From Myroides albus (GTDB lineage Bacteria > Bacteroidota > Bacteroidia > Flavobacteriales > Flavobacteriaceae): DNA of 34,890 bases. Positions 9,194 through 17,940 of this stretch are shown in pieces. The stretch's first letter is position 1, and the number at the start of each line of letters is the position of its first letter. The stretch covers positions 1 through 34,890 of the forward strand of contig NZ_WMJX01000027.1 in the NCBI RefSeq assembly GCF_009711045.1, in the 5' to 3' direction. The position numbers and the translations under genes are program-made. A model generated the notes under the pieces. It saw only the letters and a list, made by a program, of their open reading frames with translations, made no database searches and was not told the DNA's origin.

Positions 9194-10363
9194 CTATTTT
9201 GCGGGGAAGTTTCTTTGACCTACTCTAATTTCAAAATCCTCACTTGAATTATTTGTATCCATATAAACTTTTCTAGATGACTGGTTTTGTTTTATACGTC
9301 TAACATAAACCTCTCTTGTACCGGTATCTGAAACAGTAACATATCCTCTATCTATTTCATTTAATAGTGATTTATACTTTACTTGATTCACCTGTCCTGT
9401 TTCAACACCATCAACAATAATATCAACAGGAATTTTAAATACAGGTTTACTTCCATACATACTTTCAACAACAATAGAGTTTTCACTCAAAAAAGACTTA
9501 AGATCACCCTGTTGTCTAAACAAGAAAGCTGGTGAATAACCAACTCCATAGCCTAACATATCTGCATGAGTAGTCCCGTTTACAATCATATTAGGAACTT
9601 TTGGATTGTCAGTATCATTAGATGGCATAACAATTTCAAAATCAGCTCCACTTAAATCAGCTGCAGCTTTATTTTTTCCTTTCTCACTAAAATCTCTAGC
9701 TGAACGAGCCAAAACCACCTCTTGACCAGGAGCTATAGGATAGTCTGTTCCTGTACCTGGGAAAGTATATACAATAGCAGCTAAAACAGATTTTTCATCC
9801 ATAGCTTGCTGGGTAGTTGCGTTATATGGAAACTTATTCCAATGTTCAGTAATCCCATAAGAAAGGCCATCTAAGTACTTAACCTTATCGCTATTATTAT
9901 AGATAACAACGTACTGATCAGCTAATTCTACATACTCGCCATACTCGTCCTCTGCTCCCTCTCCCGAGGTAAAGAGTTCACTGATTATCAAACCTTGGTA
10001 AGTTGGTTTAACAAGCTCAATGTCAATGACAATAGATTCACTTTTATTAATTGACACATTACCTAGAAAACCAAATCCAATTTCTGGGCTCTCGAGATTA
10101 AAATCATAATTACCTACTTGTAATTCAATAGTAGCTAATCCCTTCTGATCAAGATTACCTTTGATAGACTCAGAAGTATTCTGATTGTAAACACTATAGG
10201 TAAAAGAGGAATAATCAGTTAATGTGCCACTTTTATCTTGACCTTTTACAACAATTGAGAATTTCTTTAATTCCTCCACTGAATTTGAATCATCACTTGA
10301 ACAAGCTGTCAAGAAAAGCAATGTACAAATCAATAGAAAACTAGTGTTAATAATGTTTTTCAT
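9194..10363 (-). CDS. Surface lipoprotein, DUF4876-like
   Basis: The 389-residue protein has a lipoprotein signal with lipobox LTAC at residues 18-21. The cysteine is followed by SSDD, the acidic tag associated with surface export of lipoproteins in flavobacteria. An Ig-like regulatory domain (about 34-122) precedes the DUF4876-type region, with GLIISELFTSGEG, an acidic stretch (EDEYGEYVE) and VVIYNNSDKVKYLDGLSYG. The latter resembles the lamin-tail-domain pattern. It is first in the operon with the TonB receptor and the DUF6850-like barrel, suggesting a substrate-capturing role at the cell surface; this is inference. The family assignment is from memory. Confidence 0.82.
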   Translation of the reverse strand: MKNIINTSFLLICTLLFLTACSSDDSNSVEELKKFSIVVKGQDKSGTLTDYSSFTYSVYNQNTSESIKGNLDQKGLATIELQVGNYDFNLESPEIGFGFLGNVSINKSESIVIDIELVKPTYQGLIISELFTSGEGAEDEYGEYVELADQYVVIYNNSDKVKYLDGLSYGITEHWNKFPYNATTQQAMDEKSVLAAIVYTFPGTGTDYPIAPGQEVVLARSARDFSEKGKNKAAADLSGADFEIVMPSNDTDNPKVPNMIVNGTTHADMLGYGVGYSPAFLFRQQGDLKSFLSENSIVVESMYGSKPVFKIPVDIIVDGVETGQVNQVKYKSLLNEIDRGYVTVSDTGTREVYVRRIKQNQSSRKVYMDTNNSSEDFEIRVGQRNFPAK

Positions 10364-10394
10364 TTTATTTATTTAGATTAAATATAATTAGACG

Positions 10395-10402
10395 CAAACT
10401 TA
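10395..10402 (-). promoter_or_regulatory. Promoter -7 box for the lipoprotein/TonB operon
   Basis: TAAGTTTG on the minus strand matches TAnnTTTG and lies about 32 bp before the start codon at 10363. No good -33 TTG is visible, and I saw no Fur-like site. Confidence 0.5.
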
Positions 10403-10720
10403 ATTAATTATTTTTAACTGTTCTAAATAATTAAATGAAATAAATTAACCTACTTAAATTCAAACAAATACACACAAATAAAGACATAAAAACACCATCT
10501 TAATGAAAAATAATTAATAATTTCTTAAGCATTTTTTTAGAAAATGATATAGTACACAAGTGAATAATTGAAAATCATGAGTCATAATCAGAACATTTTA
10601 AACAATAGAATAAAGTAAAATATTCAGTAATTAAATAAGTTTAAAGTAAAATCTATCCGCATTCTGTCATTTAAAACAAACAAATCCAAAATAAATACCT
10701 CCTATTAAATAAATTAATAG

Positions 10721-10728
10721 TATATTTG
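10721..10728 (+). promoter_or_regulatory. Promoter -7 box for the cold-shock genes
   Basis: TATATTTG is a perfect TAnnTTTG match. It would start transcription near 10735 and give an untranslated leader of about 300 nt before the ATG at 11034. No clear -33 element is seen. Confidence 0.5.
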
Positions 10729-10734
10729 CCAAAG

Positions 10735-11033
10735 TATTTAATACAATAAAGTTTTTTGCTTTTATACATATATTCCTACCAGATTATTCTTCTAAGCATC
10801 TATTCTTTATTCTCATTTAGATAATTCATATTTATCGATACGAGAAGAATATAAAACAGCACCACAATCTGGTCTTCTTTTCCTATCTACAAGTTATTTG
10901 ACTAGCTGAAACTAGCACACTACTTATAATATGTTTAACAGTTTGAGTTCTGTTTACCCATTAAGTATTCTGACACAGTGCAGATCGCTTAATACTAACT
11001 CAAGGATTAGATAATTATAAAATACAAATATTT
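10735..11033 (+). ncRNA. Long structured 5' leader of the cold-shock operon
   Basis: Three paired regions are visible. Arm A pairs CCAGATT (10779-10785) with AATCTGG (10866-10872) and, stacked inside it, ATTCTTCT (10786-10793) with AGAAGAAT (10843-10850). A small CTAG/CTAG hairpin lies near 10900-10917. Arm B pairs TTGAGTT (10943-10949) with AACTCAA (10997-11003), continuous on its 3' side with AGTATT (10964-10969) paired to AATACT (10991-10996). AACAG (10938-10942) can also pair with CTGTT (10950-10954), placing the TTGAGTT arm in a hairpin loop, so a pseudoknot or switch is possible. Long switching leaders are known for cspA in enterobacteria; a similar role here is inferred. I recognised no known RNA family. 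Confidence 0.55.
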
Positions 11034-11447
11034 ATGGCAGACTCTTTTTCTAAGAAAGAAAAGATTAAAAAGAAGTTACAAAAACAAAAAGAAAAGGCTG
11101 AACGCAGAGAAGACCGAAAAACCAACAACAACAAAGGTAAGGACTTAGAGGATATGCTTGTTTATGTAGATTATTTAGGAAACTTAACAGACATCCCACC
11201 TGATCAGCAAGAAAAGGAAAGAGAGAAAACTAAACAACCTAAGAACCAAACAACAGAGTTCAAAGGAATAATAACCTTTATAAGTGAGAAAGGATTTGGA
11301 TTTATCACTGAAGAAGGAACAAAAGAAAACGTGTTTATTCACAGTAATGATGTAGGTTTCCCACTGCAAAAAGGAGAGCTAATATCTTATCAGAAAGAAG
11401 AAAACGCTAAAGGTATTAGAGCTGTGAAAGTGCAGAAAATACAATAA
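11034..11447 (+). CDS. Cold-shock-domain protein with basic N-terminal extension
   Basis: The 137-residue protein has two parts. Residues 1-35 are a highly charged, lysine-rich, likely disordered segment (KKEKIKKKLQKQKEKAE). Residues about 75-137 are a cold-shock domain with the RNA-binding motifs KGFGFIT and VFIHSNDV (RNP1/RNP2-like). The family binds single-stranded RNA/DNA and melts RNA structure. The basic tail probably adds nucleic-acid affinity. It lies 32 bp upstream of a second, minimal cold-shock gene and is preceded by a long structured leader, so cold or growth-dependent post-transcriptional control is likely. Confidence 0.9.
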   Translation: MADSFSKKEKIKKKLQKQKEKAERREDRKTNNNKGKDLEDMLVYVDYLGNLTDIPPDQQEKEREKTKQPKNQTTEFKGIITFISEKGFGFITEEGTKENVFIHSNDVGFPLQKGELISYQKEENAKGIRAVKVQKIQ

Positions 11448-11479
11448 ACTGTTTATTACAATTTTTAAATATTTACATC

Positions 11480-11671
11480 ATGCAAGAAGGAAAAGTAAAA
11501 TTCTTCAATGAAACAAAAGGTTTTGGATTCATCACTCCAAGTAACGGAGGAGACGATATTTTCGTACATACTACAGGTTTAGTTGACCGTATCCGTGAAA
11601 ACGACGAGGTTACTTACGAAGTAGAGAATGGAAGAAAAGGACTTAACGCAGTTAATGTTCGTAGAGCTTAA
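11480..11671 (+). CDS. CspA-type cold-shock protein
   Basis: This is a minimal 63-residue single-domain cold-shock protein with GKVKFFNETKGFGFITPSN (RNP1) and DIFVHTTGL (RNP2), a canonical RNA chaperone. It follows the extended paralogue by 32 bp and is followed by a strong intrinsic terminator, so the two probably form one operon. It looks less AT-rich than its flanks, as expected for a highly expressed gene. Confidence 0.95.
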   Translation: MQEGKVKFFNETKGFGFITPSNGGDDIFVHTTGLVDRIRENDEVTYEVENGRKGLNAVNVRRA

Positions 11672-11722
11672 TTACCCGTTTTAATTTAGCTCTTCTCTTA
11701 AAAGAGAATTACGCAATTACTT

Positions 11723-11757
11723 AAAAAGTATGAAGTTTTGACTTCATACTTTTTTTT
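11723..11757 (+). terminator. Intrinsic terminator of the cold-shock operon
   Basis: A 14-bp perfect stem (11723-11736 with 11741-11754, core AGTATGAAGT/ACTTCATACT) with a TTTG loop runs straight into a T-run. Confidence 0.92.
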
Positions 11758-11772
11758 GTTTGTTCTTGATGT

Positions 11773-11804
11773 AAAAAAAGTGCACTTTAAAGTGCACTTT
11801 TTTT
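11773..11804. terminator. 32-bp perfect palindrome, likely bidirectional terminator
   Basis: The sequence is perfectly self-complementary about 11788/11789, with core AAAGTGCACTTTAAAGTGCA flanked by seven A and seven T. It lies downstream of wecB on the minus strand and just past the cold-shock terminator, so it can stop transcription from the glycan operon and back up the plus-strand terminator. Confidence 0.75.
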
Positions 11805-11887
11805 ATACTAACATACTTGCTATACTATAACTTACCTTGGATCATACAAAAGTCATCTAATACCATACTTTCCAAGTTTAATCACAA

Positions 11888-13006
11888 TTACAATTTAGCA
11901 ATAAAATCAACTATACGTTTACAAGCTTGCCCATCACCATAAGGGTTATGTAATTCTGACATTGCTGTATAATATTGCTTATCAAGTAACAATTTTGTTG
12001 CTTGGTTAACTATTAACTCTTTGTCTGTTCCCACCAAAACAACTGTACCAGCCTCTACAGCCTCAGGTCTTTCAGTTGTTTCACGCATTACAAGTACAGG
12101 TTTTCCTAAGCTTGGTGCTTCTTCTTGAACTCCACCACTATCAGTGATAATCAAATAACTTTGATTCATTAACCAAACAAAAGAGGGATAAGCTAATGGA
12201 TTTATCAACTGTATATTTTCAATATCAGATAAAATTTTATAAACTGGTTCTTTCACATTCGGATTCAAATGCACTGGATAAATAATCTGCACATTATCAT
12301 GTGCTATTGCAATTTCCTTTAAAGCTTCACAAATACGTATAAATCCATCTCCGTGATTTTCACGTCTATGTCCTGTTACTAATATTAATTTTTTATTGAA
12401 ATTGACAATTTGCTTTAGATACTCAATTTCTTGAATTTCTACATCCTCTACTCGATCCACACTATCTAAAAGTGCATCAATAACAGTATTACCAGTAACT
12501 AGAATATCTTCCTGACTTATATTCTCTTTAATTAAATTCTCTTTTGAAGCATTTGTCGGAGCAAAATGATAATCTGCAACGCGCCCTGTAATCTGTCTAT
12601 TAATCTCCTCTGGAAAAGGAGCACGTTTATTATGAGTTCGCAATCCTGCCTCTACATGACATACTTTAGCACCACTATAAAAAGCAGCAATACTCCCAGC
12701 CATAGTAGTAGTTGTATCGCCATGTACATAAACGTAGTCAGGTTCAAAATCTTCTAATATTGGCTTTAAACCAGTAATAATTTCACCTGTCAAAGAATAC
12801 AGGTTTTGATTGGGTTTCATCAAATTTAAATCATACTCTGGTTCAATTCCAAAAAAAGACAAAACTTGATCAAGCATTTCTCTATGCTGTGCTGTTACAC
12901 AAACACGAGTATCGAACTCATCGCTACGCTTTTTAAATTCCTTTACTAAAGGCGCCATTTTAATCGCCTCAGGACGTGTACCAAATATTATTAAATTCTT
13001 TTTCAT
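11888..13006 (-). CDS. wecB: UDP-N-acetylglucosamine 2-epimerase (non-hydrolysing)
   Basis: The enzyme interconverts UDP-GlcNAc and UDP-ManNAc in the cytoplasm for surface polysaccharide synthesis. The 372-residue protein is full length and has all hallmark blocks: [14 protein letters not shown] at the N-terminus, [44 protein letters not shown] and [18 protein letters not shown]. It is the last gene of the minus-strand glycan cluster, ahead of the palindromic terminator. No wecC dehydrogenase is in the window, so the product is UDP-ManNAc unless oxidised by an enzyme encoded elsewhere. Confidence 0.95.
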   Translation of the reverse strand: MKKNLIIFGTRPEAIKMAPLVKEFKKRSDEFDTRVCVTAQHREMLDQVLSFFGIEPEYDLNLMKPNQNLYSLTGEIITGLKPILEDFEPDYVYVHGDTTTTMAGSIAAFYSGAKVCHVEAGLRTHNKRAPFPEEINRQITGRVADYHFAPTNASKENLIKENISQEDILVTGNTVIDALLDSVDRVEDVEIQEIEYLKQIVNFNKKLILVTGHRRENHGDGFIRICEALKEIAIAHDNVQIIYPVHLNPNVKEPVYKILSDIENIQLINPLAYPSFVWLMNQSYLIITDSGGVQEEAPSLGKPVLVMRETTERPEAVEAGTVVLVGTDKELIVNQATKLLLDKQYYTAMSELHNPYGDGQACKRIVDFIAKL

Positions 13007-13061
13007 ACTAATTTACATTTACTCTTTCATTAATACTCATAACTAATGAAAAGACAACAAT

Positions 13062-14267
13062 TTATTTCAATAAACTGTTTTTAAATCGTTTAATCTTAAA
13101 TAAAATACCATAAATAAAAACTTTATTAAACTTAGTCTTTCTAAAGCTTATACTATCTAAAGTACTAGATACTGCTCTATGATATAACTCATTACACGTG
13201 TGCTCTATGGTGTGGTACTGCTTAAAGTAGTTATAACATTCATTCTCAATCGCTGCTAATTTACCATTAGTTATCACGTCAATTACTTCATCGAAACTAT
13301 GATTGTACACAACCTCTTTCTTATACTCATCTCCTACTGAATAACGCGTTGACTCATACAACCATCTAAATTGGTTATTCATCTGCATTTCTTCAAAAGA
13401 CAAATCTACTAAGATAATAGCCTTCTTTAAGCTAGCGACCTCTAAAGTAGAGGTTCCCATCCCAAACATAACATCAATATTTTGATAAATAAAATCGTAT
13501 AATTCAGCCCCAGTTACAACTCCATGAAAACAAATACTAACATTTCTTGGCAAACTCTCTTTCTCCACTAAGTAACGACATTCTCCATCCCCGATAATAT
13601 GAAATATAAACTGTTGATCATGATTAGTTAAAGCACGAAGTTTTAAATGTCTTAAAACATTAATCAAAGGATTAACTTTTTCAATACACAACCTACCTAG
13701 CCATCCCAAATGAATTGTAGCTGTCGGTACCTTTTTAGATACAAGTGGTACTTGTTTCTCTAAACAGAAAATAGGTAAAAAATCTTCTTTATGCAATGAG
13801 AAGTTAAACTTATCTCTCTGATAGTCTACATTGGAACCATCCATAAAAACAACAGCATTATGATTTAATAAAGCATTAATATCAGAAGTAAAATCAGTAT
13901 ACTTAAATCTAGAGAACTTGCAGTAAGTCGCTACTCGCTCATACAATCCTGCTGGATGTATAGACCAAAACAAAATACTGTAATTGCCTTTCAAACTAAT
14001 GTTGACCCAAAAAGCAGAGGAAAAAGGACAAATAACAATTTGATTCTCTTTTAATTTCACTTTCACCAAATCACTATAGACTATGAATTCAACACTCTTA
14101 GATCCACTCAGCTCTCGCGCTACAAACCCGTCAGCATAGTCAATATACTGAACTTTTAGATTCATTTGTTCTGCCATAAACAAAGCGCTACGCATAAATA
14201 AATACTCTGCACCACCAACAACCTTACTAGGATAAAAAAAAACAATAGTTTTGTTAAACTCTTCCAT
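13062..14267 (-). CDS. Glycosyltransferase, GT-B fold, family 4-like
   Basis: This 401-residue cytoplasmic or membrane-associated transferase should add a sugar to a lipid-linked glycan. The GT4-type N-terminal VVGGAEYLFMRSA block is near residue 15. The nucleotide-binding half contains LGWLGRLCIEKVNPLI, HIIGDGECR, FHGVV and MGTSTLEVASLKKAIILVD, with the conserved EX7E-type acidic residues only partly recognisable. The C-terminus is basic and hydrophobic (FIYGILFKIKRFKNSLLK), perhaps a membrane anchor. It overlaps the flippase gene by 14 bp, so the two are coupled. The sugar specificity cannot be read from sequence; the 3-acetamido sugar or ManNAc made by neighbours is a plausible donor. Confidence 0.82.
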   Translation of the reverse strand: MEEFNKTIVFFYPSKVVGGAEYLFMRSALFMAEQMNLKVQYIDYADGFVARELSGSKSVEFIVYSDLVKVKLKENQIVICPFSSAFWVNISLKGNYSILFWSIHPAGLYERVATYCKFSRFKYTDFTSDINALLNHNAVVFMDGSNVDYQRDKFNFSLHKEDFLPIFCLEKQVPLVSKKVPTATIHLGWLGRLCIEKVNPLINVLRHLKLRALTNHDQQFIFHIIGDGECRYLVEKESLPRNVSICFHGVVTGAELYDFIYQNIDVMFGMGTSTLEVASLKKAIILVDLSFEEMQMNNQFRWLYESTRYSVGDEYKKEVVYNHSFDEVIDVITNGKLAAIENECYNYFKQYHTIEHTCNELYHRAVSSTLDSISFRKTKFNKVFIYGILFKIKRFKNSLLK

Positions 14268-15513
14268 TTCTAAATAAATAGTCTTTAAAGTAGATACTCA
14301 TAAACACAAAATAACCAATATAATTAAAGAAAAAAGCAAGTGTAGCACCTTTAACTCCGTAAATTGGAATCATGATATAAGATAAAACAACATATAAAAC
14401 CGAAAAAATAATTTCTGTAATAATATAGACTTTAGTTAATGCTTTTGCTAACATCAAATAAGCCAACAAGAAAGCTGCAATTTTAAATATATCACCTAAC
14501 AATTGCCACAAAAACAACTCTTCCATTATATAAAATTCAGGTGTATATAAAATCCTAATTACAAAAAACCTAAGTACATACATTATAAGACAACTAACTA
14601 CCACTAAAGGCATTATAAGCTTAAAACCTTTATACAACTCGCGAGTGATATCCTCTCTATCAATAAGAGTAGATAACTTAGGCAAATAGTATGTACCTAA
14701 GGCTGTATTAATGATTAATAAGTAAGCATCAGAAACTCTTATCATACCTTGCCAAATACCAGCAGAATCAATCCCCATATTAACAGTCAACATATTTCTA
14801 ATAAGAATTTGTGCTACAGGAACAGTCATTGCACTAACAATAGCCATAAGGCTATATCCACTTAATTTCTTCGCTATATCTCTATCATAAAGACTCCATT
14901 TAATTTCATGCACAATCAGTTTTTTCTTGTACACGATAAATAGAGACACGAAAAATATAGCAGTTTGTGACAATATCAATGCTAATAAAGCCCCTTCTAT
15001 TTGAAAAAAGTAAACTAATACACATGTTAATACAAGTCCCAAAAGACTCCCTGCCATATTAACAATAGAATATATTTTTATTAATCCTTTTCCGTTTAAT
15101 ACAGATATTAATAAACTATTTAATGCATAAAAAACAATAGTAACACCCAAGACACGCACAATAGTTCCATACTGAGAAGTTGCAAAAATCAGTGTAGATA
15201 ACCAGTTAGAAAGCGCCAATAGTAAAGCTCCTATTGCCAAAGAACACAATACAGAAATGCGGAACGAAGTACTAAAAAGCTTCTTACTTTTTTCTACATC
15301 ATCTTGATATTCAGCAGTATACTTAACAACTCCTGTTTGAATAGCTCCATTGGCAAAGGCTAACACAATATTCAAGAAATTTCCAAAAGCTCCAATGGTT
15401 GCCACACCTGCAGCCCCTACAAACATAGCGACTATTTTTGTGGAAACAAATGCAGCAGTAGTCTTTACAATAGTAATTAATCCGGAATATAATGTTGTAC
15501 TTATTAATTTCAT
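14254..15513 (-). CDS. Lipid-linked glycan flippase, WzxE-like
   Basis: The 419-residue protein is strongly hydrophobic, with about 12 predicted membrane segments, and belongs to the MATE/PST-like polysaccharide exporters. The N-terminal pattern (VKTTAAFVSTKIVAMFVGAA then GAFGNFLN and VVKYTAEYQ) resembles WzxE of enterobacterial common antigen more than generic Wzx proteins. It would move undecaprenyl-linked oligosaccharide across the inner membrane. Its start overlaps the aminotransferase stop by one base and its end overlaps the glycosyltransferase start. Confidence 0.88.
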   Translation of the reverse strand: MKLISTTLYSGLITIVKTTAAFVSTKIVAMFVGAAGVATIGAFGNFLNIVLAFANGAIQTGVVKYTAEYQDDVEKSKKLFSTSFRISVLCSLAIGALLLALSNWLSTLIFATSQYGTIVRVLGVTIVFYALNSLLISVLNGKGLIKIYSIVNMAGSLLGLVLTCVLVYFFQIEGALLALILSQTAIFFVSLFIVYKKKLIVHEIKWSLYDRDIAKKLSGYSLMAIVSAMTVPVAQILIRNMLTVNMGIDSAGIWQGMIRVSDAYLLIINTALGTYYLPKLSTLIDREDITRELYKGFKLIMPLVVVSCLIMYVLRFFVIRILYTPEFYIMEELFLWQLLGDIFKIAAFLLAYLMLAKALTKVYIITEIIFSVLYVVLSYIMIPIYGVKGATLAFFFNYIGYFVFMSIYFKDYLFRNGRV

Positions 15514-16610
15514 TAAAACTTATTCAAACAATCAATAATATAAGCTACATCTTTATGTTCGATTACCTCGCTTATTGGCAGACTCAAAACTTGAGTATGA
15601 AGTAATTCACTAATAGGCAAATGCAATTCTTTCATCTCTTCGTATGCTTTTTGTTTATGAGGAGGAATTGGATAGTGAATTAAAGTTTGAATACCATTTT
15701 CTAAAAGGTAGTTTTGTAAAGCTTCACGTTGATTTGTTCGAATTACAAATAAGTGCCAAACATGAGCATCTATTTTCTCTACTTTAGGCAAAATAATCTT
15801 GCTGTTTTTAATTCCTGATAAATACATATTTGCTACGGCTCTACGCTTTTCTATTACAGTAGCTAATTTCCCTAACTTAATCTCTAAAAAAGCTGCATTC
15901 ATCTCATCTAAACGACTGTTAACCCCTTTGTATAAGTTTTGATATTTTACATGTGATCCATAATTTAATAGCGCACGAATTACAGTTGCTAACTCATCAT
16001 CATTAGTCGTTACAGCACCTGCATCTGCCAAGGCACCTAAGTTCTTACCTGGATAGAAACTATGTCCTGCTGCATCCCCAATTCCTCCAGATACTTTTCC
16101 ATCTAACTGAGCTCCATGAGACTGAGCTCCATCTTCTATTACTTTAAGATTATGATTTTTTGCTATTGCATTAATGGCTTTCATATCGGCTAATTGTCCA
16201 TATAAATGTACCACTAAGATAACTTTCGTTTTAGGTGTTATATGATTTTCTATTAGATTAGGATCCAAATTAAATGTATCCATATCAGGTTCTACTAATA
16301 TTGGCACCAAATTATTAGCCGTAATAGATAGAATACTTGCTATATAAGTATTAGAAGGTACGATAACCTCATCTCCATCTTTTAATATCCCTAATTCTTT
16401 ATATGCACGTAAAATTAACACTAAAGCATCTAATCCATTTGCTACTCCTATAGCATGCTTTACTCCACAGTATTTTGCATACGACTCTTCAAATGCTTTT
16501 ACATTGTTACCTTGTAAGAACCAACCTGAATCTAAAGTTTGTTCAAAGGCTTGTTGAAAATCTGCTTTATACAGATTATTTATCTTTTGTAAATCTAAAA
16601 ACTTAATCAT
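15513..16610 (-). CDS. dTDP-3-keto-sugar aminotransferase, FdtB/QdtB-like
   Basis: This PLP-dependent DegT/DnrJ/EryC1/StrS aminotransferase has about 365 residues. It begins [11 protein letters not shown] and carries [43 protein letters not shown] and the cofactor lysine in [16 protein letters not shown], with [14 protein letters not shown] and [11 protein letters not shown] further on. It should aminate C3 of a dTDP-3-keto-6-deoxyhexose made by the adjacent ketoisomerase. I set the start at the ATG at 16610; an upstream TTG at 16631 adds seven residues with no family match. Whether the product is Fuc3N or Qui3N cannot be decided from sequence. Confidence 0.9.
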   Translation of the reverse strand: MIKFLDLQKINNLYKADFQQAFEQTLDSGWFLQGNNVKAFEESYAKYCGVKHAIGVANGLDALVLILRAYKELGILKDGDEVIVPSNTYIASILSITANNLVPILVEPDMDTFNLDPNLIENHITPKTKVILVVHLYGQLADMKAINAIAKNHNLKVIEDGAQSHGAQLDGKVSGGIGDAAGHSFYPGKNLGALADAGAVTTNDDELATVIRALLNYGSHVKYQNLYKGVNSRLDEMNAAFLEIKLGKLATVIEKRRAVANMYLSGIKNSKIILPKVEKIDAHVWHLFVIRTNQREALQNYLLENGIQTLIHYPIPPHKQKAYEEMKELHLPISELLHTQVLSLPISEVIEHKDVAYIIDCLNKF

Positions 16611-16634
16611 ATTCTCTATTTTGTTAATCAAATA

Positions 16635-17132
16635 CTACTTTTCAGCAGGAGTAATTTCTCCTTCTGCCGAAATAAAACCTTTCAACTTAGCAGGATTTCC
16701 GTAATAAACACCAAAAGGTTCAACATCTTTAGTTACTACGCTACCTGCACCTATTAATGCCCCTTCACCAATTGTAATTCCACCTAGTAAAGTGCTGTTA
16801 GCTCCAATAGAACAACCTTTTTTCAAAACAGTTTGTTCAAATCGCAAAGGATACACCTTAGATCTGGGAATTAAATCATTTGTAAACGTTACATTAGGTC
16901 CAATAAAACAATTGTCCTCCACCTTTATACCATCCCATAGTTGAACACCAGATTTTACAGTTACATTATCTCCAACAACAACATCATTCTCAATAAAAAC
17001 ATTACAATTTATATTGCAATTTTTGCCAATTTCAGCCTGTTTCAAAACAACTACGAATTGCCAAATTTGTGTACCTTCTCCGATATTAACACTTTGCACA
17101 TCGGCTAAAGGATGAATCTTAACCTCTTTCAT
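16635..17132 (-). CDS. Left-handed beta-helix sugar N-acetyltransferase, FdtC/QdtC-like
   Basis: The 165-residue protein is built from hexapeptide repeats, for example [25 protein letters not shown] and [20 protein letters not shown]. It ends with the [20 protein letters not shown] block of the WxcM N-terminal/FdtC group. It should transfer acetyl from acetyl-CoA to the 3-amino group of dTDP-3-amino-3,6-dideoxyhexose. It overlaps the upstream ketoisomerase gene by 14 bp and lies 24 bp before the aminotransferase start, placing it in the same pathway and transcript. Confidence 0.9.
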   Translation of the reverse strand: MKEVKIHPLADVQSVNIGEGTQIWQFVVVLKQAEIGKNCNINCNVFIENDVVVGDNVTVKSGVQLWDGIKVEDNCFIGPNVTFTNDLIPRSKVYPLRFEQTVLKKGCSIGANSTLLGGITIGEGALIGAGSVVTKDVEPFGVYYGNPAKLKGFISAEGEITPAEK

Positions 17133-17538
17133 AATATGCTAAATAATCATTGTAATTTCTAAAATAATCTGCTTCATCATAACCATGCGAAGCTAATACT
17201 AAACAAATTGAACCACTTGAGAAATTAATTTCTGTTGCCCAAATGCCAGGAGGAATATGTAAACCAACATCTGCTCTATTGAGAAACACTCTCTTTTTAT
17301 CAACACCATCATCTAAAATAACATCAAAAGATCCGCTCGCAGCAATTAGAAATTGATGACATTCTTTATGAGCGTGATTCCCTCTTTCTTCTCCTCCTTT
17401 AATATCATAGAGATAAAAAACTCGTTTAACATTAAATGGTAAATCTTTGTTGTTTTCAACAGGTGTTATGCATCCAGCATCATTGTCTATTTTAGGTAAT
17501 TGTATAATTTTACAATCCGCAAGAGATACTCTATTCAT
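17119..17538 (-). CDS. dTDP-4-keto-6-deoxyglucose 3,4-ketoisomerase, FdtA/QdtA-like (motif intact)
   Basis: This 139-residue single-domain cupin belongs to the FdtA/QdtA family, which moves the keto group from C4 to C3 of dTDP-4-keto-6-deoxyglucose. The signature [20 protein letters not shown] (about residues 53-72) keeps both motif histidines. [20 protein letters not shown] and the aspartate-rich end [13 protein letters not shown] are typical. It overlaps its upstream paralogue by 8 bp. With an intact motif it is the better candidate for the active isomerase of the pair. Confidence 0.9.
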   Translation of the reverse strand: MNRVSLADCKIIQLPKIDNDAGCITPVENNKDLPFNVKRVFYLYDIKGGEERGNHAHKECHQFLIAASGSFDVILDDGVDKKRVFLNRADVGLHIPPGIWATEINFSSGSICLVLASHGYDEADYFRNYNDYLAYYERG

Positions 17539-17938
17539 GTTGATTTCTTAATTTAATAAATTCATCAAAATCACGGATATAATCAGTCTCACTATATCTT
17601 GTACTCGCCAAAACAAAAGCTAAGGCATTAGACGAAAAATTTCTTATTGTTCTCCAATATAATTTAGGTACCAATACACCTTTATTGCTTCGGTTTAAAG
17701 AAAAAACTTGTTCTTTTTCTCCGTCATGTAACACTACATCAAAAGATCCCGACAAAGCCACAATTAGCTCTTGCTGCTCTTTAAAAGCATGACTACCTCT
17801 AATCTCTCCACCAGGAACATCATATATCCAATATACTCGTTCAATAACAAAAGGTATATTTACTAACTCTTGAATAATTGATAAACTACCACGTTTATCA
17901 GCGAACTTAGGTAAATCTATTAATTGCGGTTCTTTCAT
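17531..17938 (-). CDS. FdtA-like cupin paralogue with altered histidine motif
   Basis: The 135-residue cupin is homologous to the next gene over its whole length: FVIERVYWIYDVPGGE, LSGSFDVVLHDG, LVPKLYWRTIRNFSS and SETDYIRDFDEF. Its signature reads RGSHAFKEQQELIVALSGSF, so the second motif histidine is phenylalanine and the CHQ of its partner is QQE. It could be an isomerase of different stereospecificity, a non-catalytic heterodimer partner, or a decaying copy. It starts 2 bp after the rmlA stop. Homology is clear; the activity is uncertain. Confidence 0.87.
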   Translation of the reverse strand: MKEPQLIDLPKFADKRGSLSIIQELVNIPFVIERVYWIYDVPGGEIRGSHAFKEQQELIVALSGSFDVVLHDGEKEQVFSLNRSNKGVLVPKLYWRTIRNFSSNALAFVLASTRYSETDYIRDFDEFIKLRNQHE

Positions 17939-17940
17939 TT

